Assembly (NCBI RefSeq): GCF_014199955.1
Contig: NZ_JACHOQ010000003.1
Location: 372,001 to 436,000 of the forward strand
Length of the DNA: 64,000 bases
Source: Brevundimonas aurantiaca
Lineage (GTDB): Bacteria; Pseudomonadota; Alphaproteobacteria; Caulobacterales; Caulobacteraceae
Reading direction: 5' to 3'
Below, piece after piece: positions 63,941 to 64,000 of this stretch (its first letter is position 1; every line of letters starts with the position of its first letter). The position numbers and the translations under genes were made by a program. The notes beneath the pieces were generated by a model, which saw nothing but the letters and a program-made list of their open reading frames with translations, made no database searches and had not been told where the DNA came from.

Positions 63941-64000
63941 ATGGACGGTTTCATTCGCTTCATCACCGACCCGCAAAACCTGCTCAGCATAGGGGTGGGG
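63941..64000 (+). CDS. tadC: TadC-like pilus platform protein (first 20 codons)
   Basis: An ATG at 63941 with a GGCGGGG upstream opens a frame that reads MDGFIRFITDPQNLLSIGVG to the window edge. The start is in the position of tadC (cpaH) in cpa loci, and its sequence suits the N-terminus of such proteins. The identity rests on context; the T2SSF domain is beyond the window. Confidence 0.7.
   Translation, partial: MDGFIRFITDPQNLLSIGVG

Overview
The window looks like chromosome of a high-GC (roughly two-thirds G+C) alphaproteobacterium, most likely Caulobacterales and plausibly Brevundimonas or a close relative. That placement is inference. It rests on the Caulobacter-type cpa/tad pilus locus, a TonB-dependent receptor next to a spinster-type MFS transporter, PTS-Ntr enzyme I beside lysC, GANTC sites inside intergenic repeats, and many GTG/TTG-tolerant, tightly packed genes. 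I saw no rRNA, tRNA, CRISPR array, insertion sequence or prophage.

Layout. 1-4.7 kb: the 5' part of a probable M23 peptidase gene (minus), then a complete ydbH-ynbE-ydbL envelope-bridge operon. 4.7-10.4 kb: a solitary C5 DNA methyltransferase, a lipoprotein, a divergent LysR/FMN-quinone-reductase pair, a membrane LytTR protein, a DUF2306 protein and a TetR regulator. 10.5-14.4 kb: TonB-dependent receptor and MFS transporter, with inverted repeats between them and the divergent tetR. 14.5-23.2 kb: TCA-cycle genes sucC, sucD, sucA, sucB; unusually, a terminator, a glycosyltransferase-like gene and a vapBC toxin-antitoxin pair lie between sucC and sucD. 23.3-29 kb: small membrane protein, prfA, receiver-domain protein, an Rrf2/TauE-like pair, a conspicuously low-GC lipoprotein gene, and ispG.

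29-34.8 kb: a minus-strand run lysC-ptsP-rodZ-like-ispG, divergent from ubiG. 34.9-43 kb: OPT transporter, PAP2 phosphatase, mutM, enoyl-CoA hydratase, alpha/beta hydrolase and a RecQ helicase fused to a C-terminal DUF559 nuclease-like domain. 43.1-53.8 kb: an NDUFA9-like NAD(P)-binding protein, DUF488, M1 aminopeptidase, Bcr/CflA-type efflux pump, AMP nucleosidase, a membrane protein coupled to a winged-helix regulator, a tyrosine phosphatase and pabB. This segment is rich in intergenic repeats: two nearly identical double-hairpin elements (REPIN-like), three copies of a 150-160 bp palindromic element, a 54-bp tandem repeat with an inner 9-bp period, and a 39-bp inverted pair.

53.8-64 kb: the Flp/Tad pilus locus. 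Two TadE/TadG-like pseudopilins and a stand-alone pilus N-domain protein are on the minus strand; pilin, cpaA, cpaB, cpaC, cpaD, cpaE, cpaF, tadB and the first 20 codons of tadC are on the plus strand. Together they encode the pilin, its peptidase, the outer-membrane secretin, the polar ATPase-like CpaE, the motor ATPase and the inner-membrane platform.

The most unusual observations are the RecQ-DUF559 fusion, the broken sucCD pair, the layered tandem repeat at 44.2 kb, the REPIN-like pair and the low-GC lipoprotein gene.
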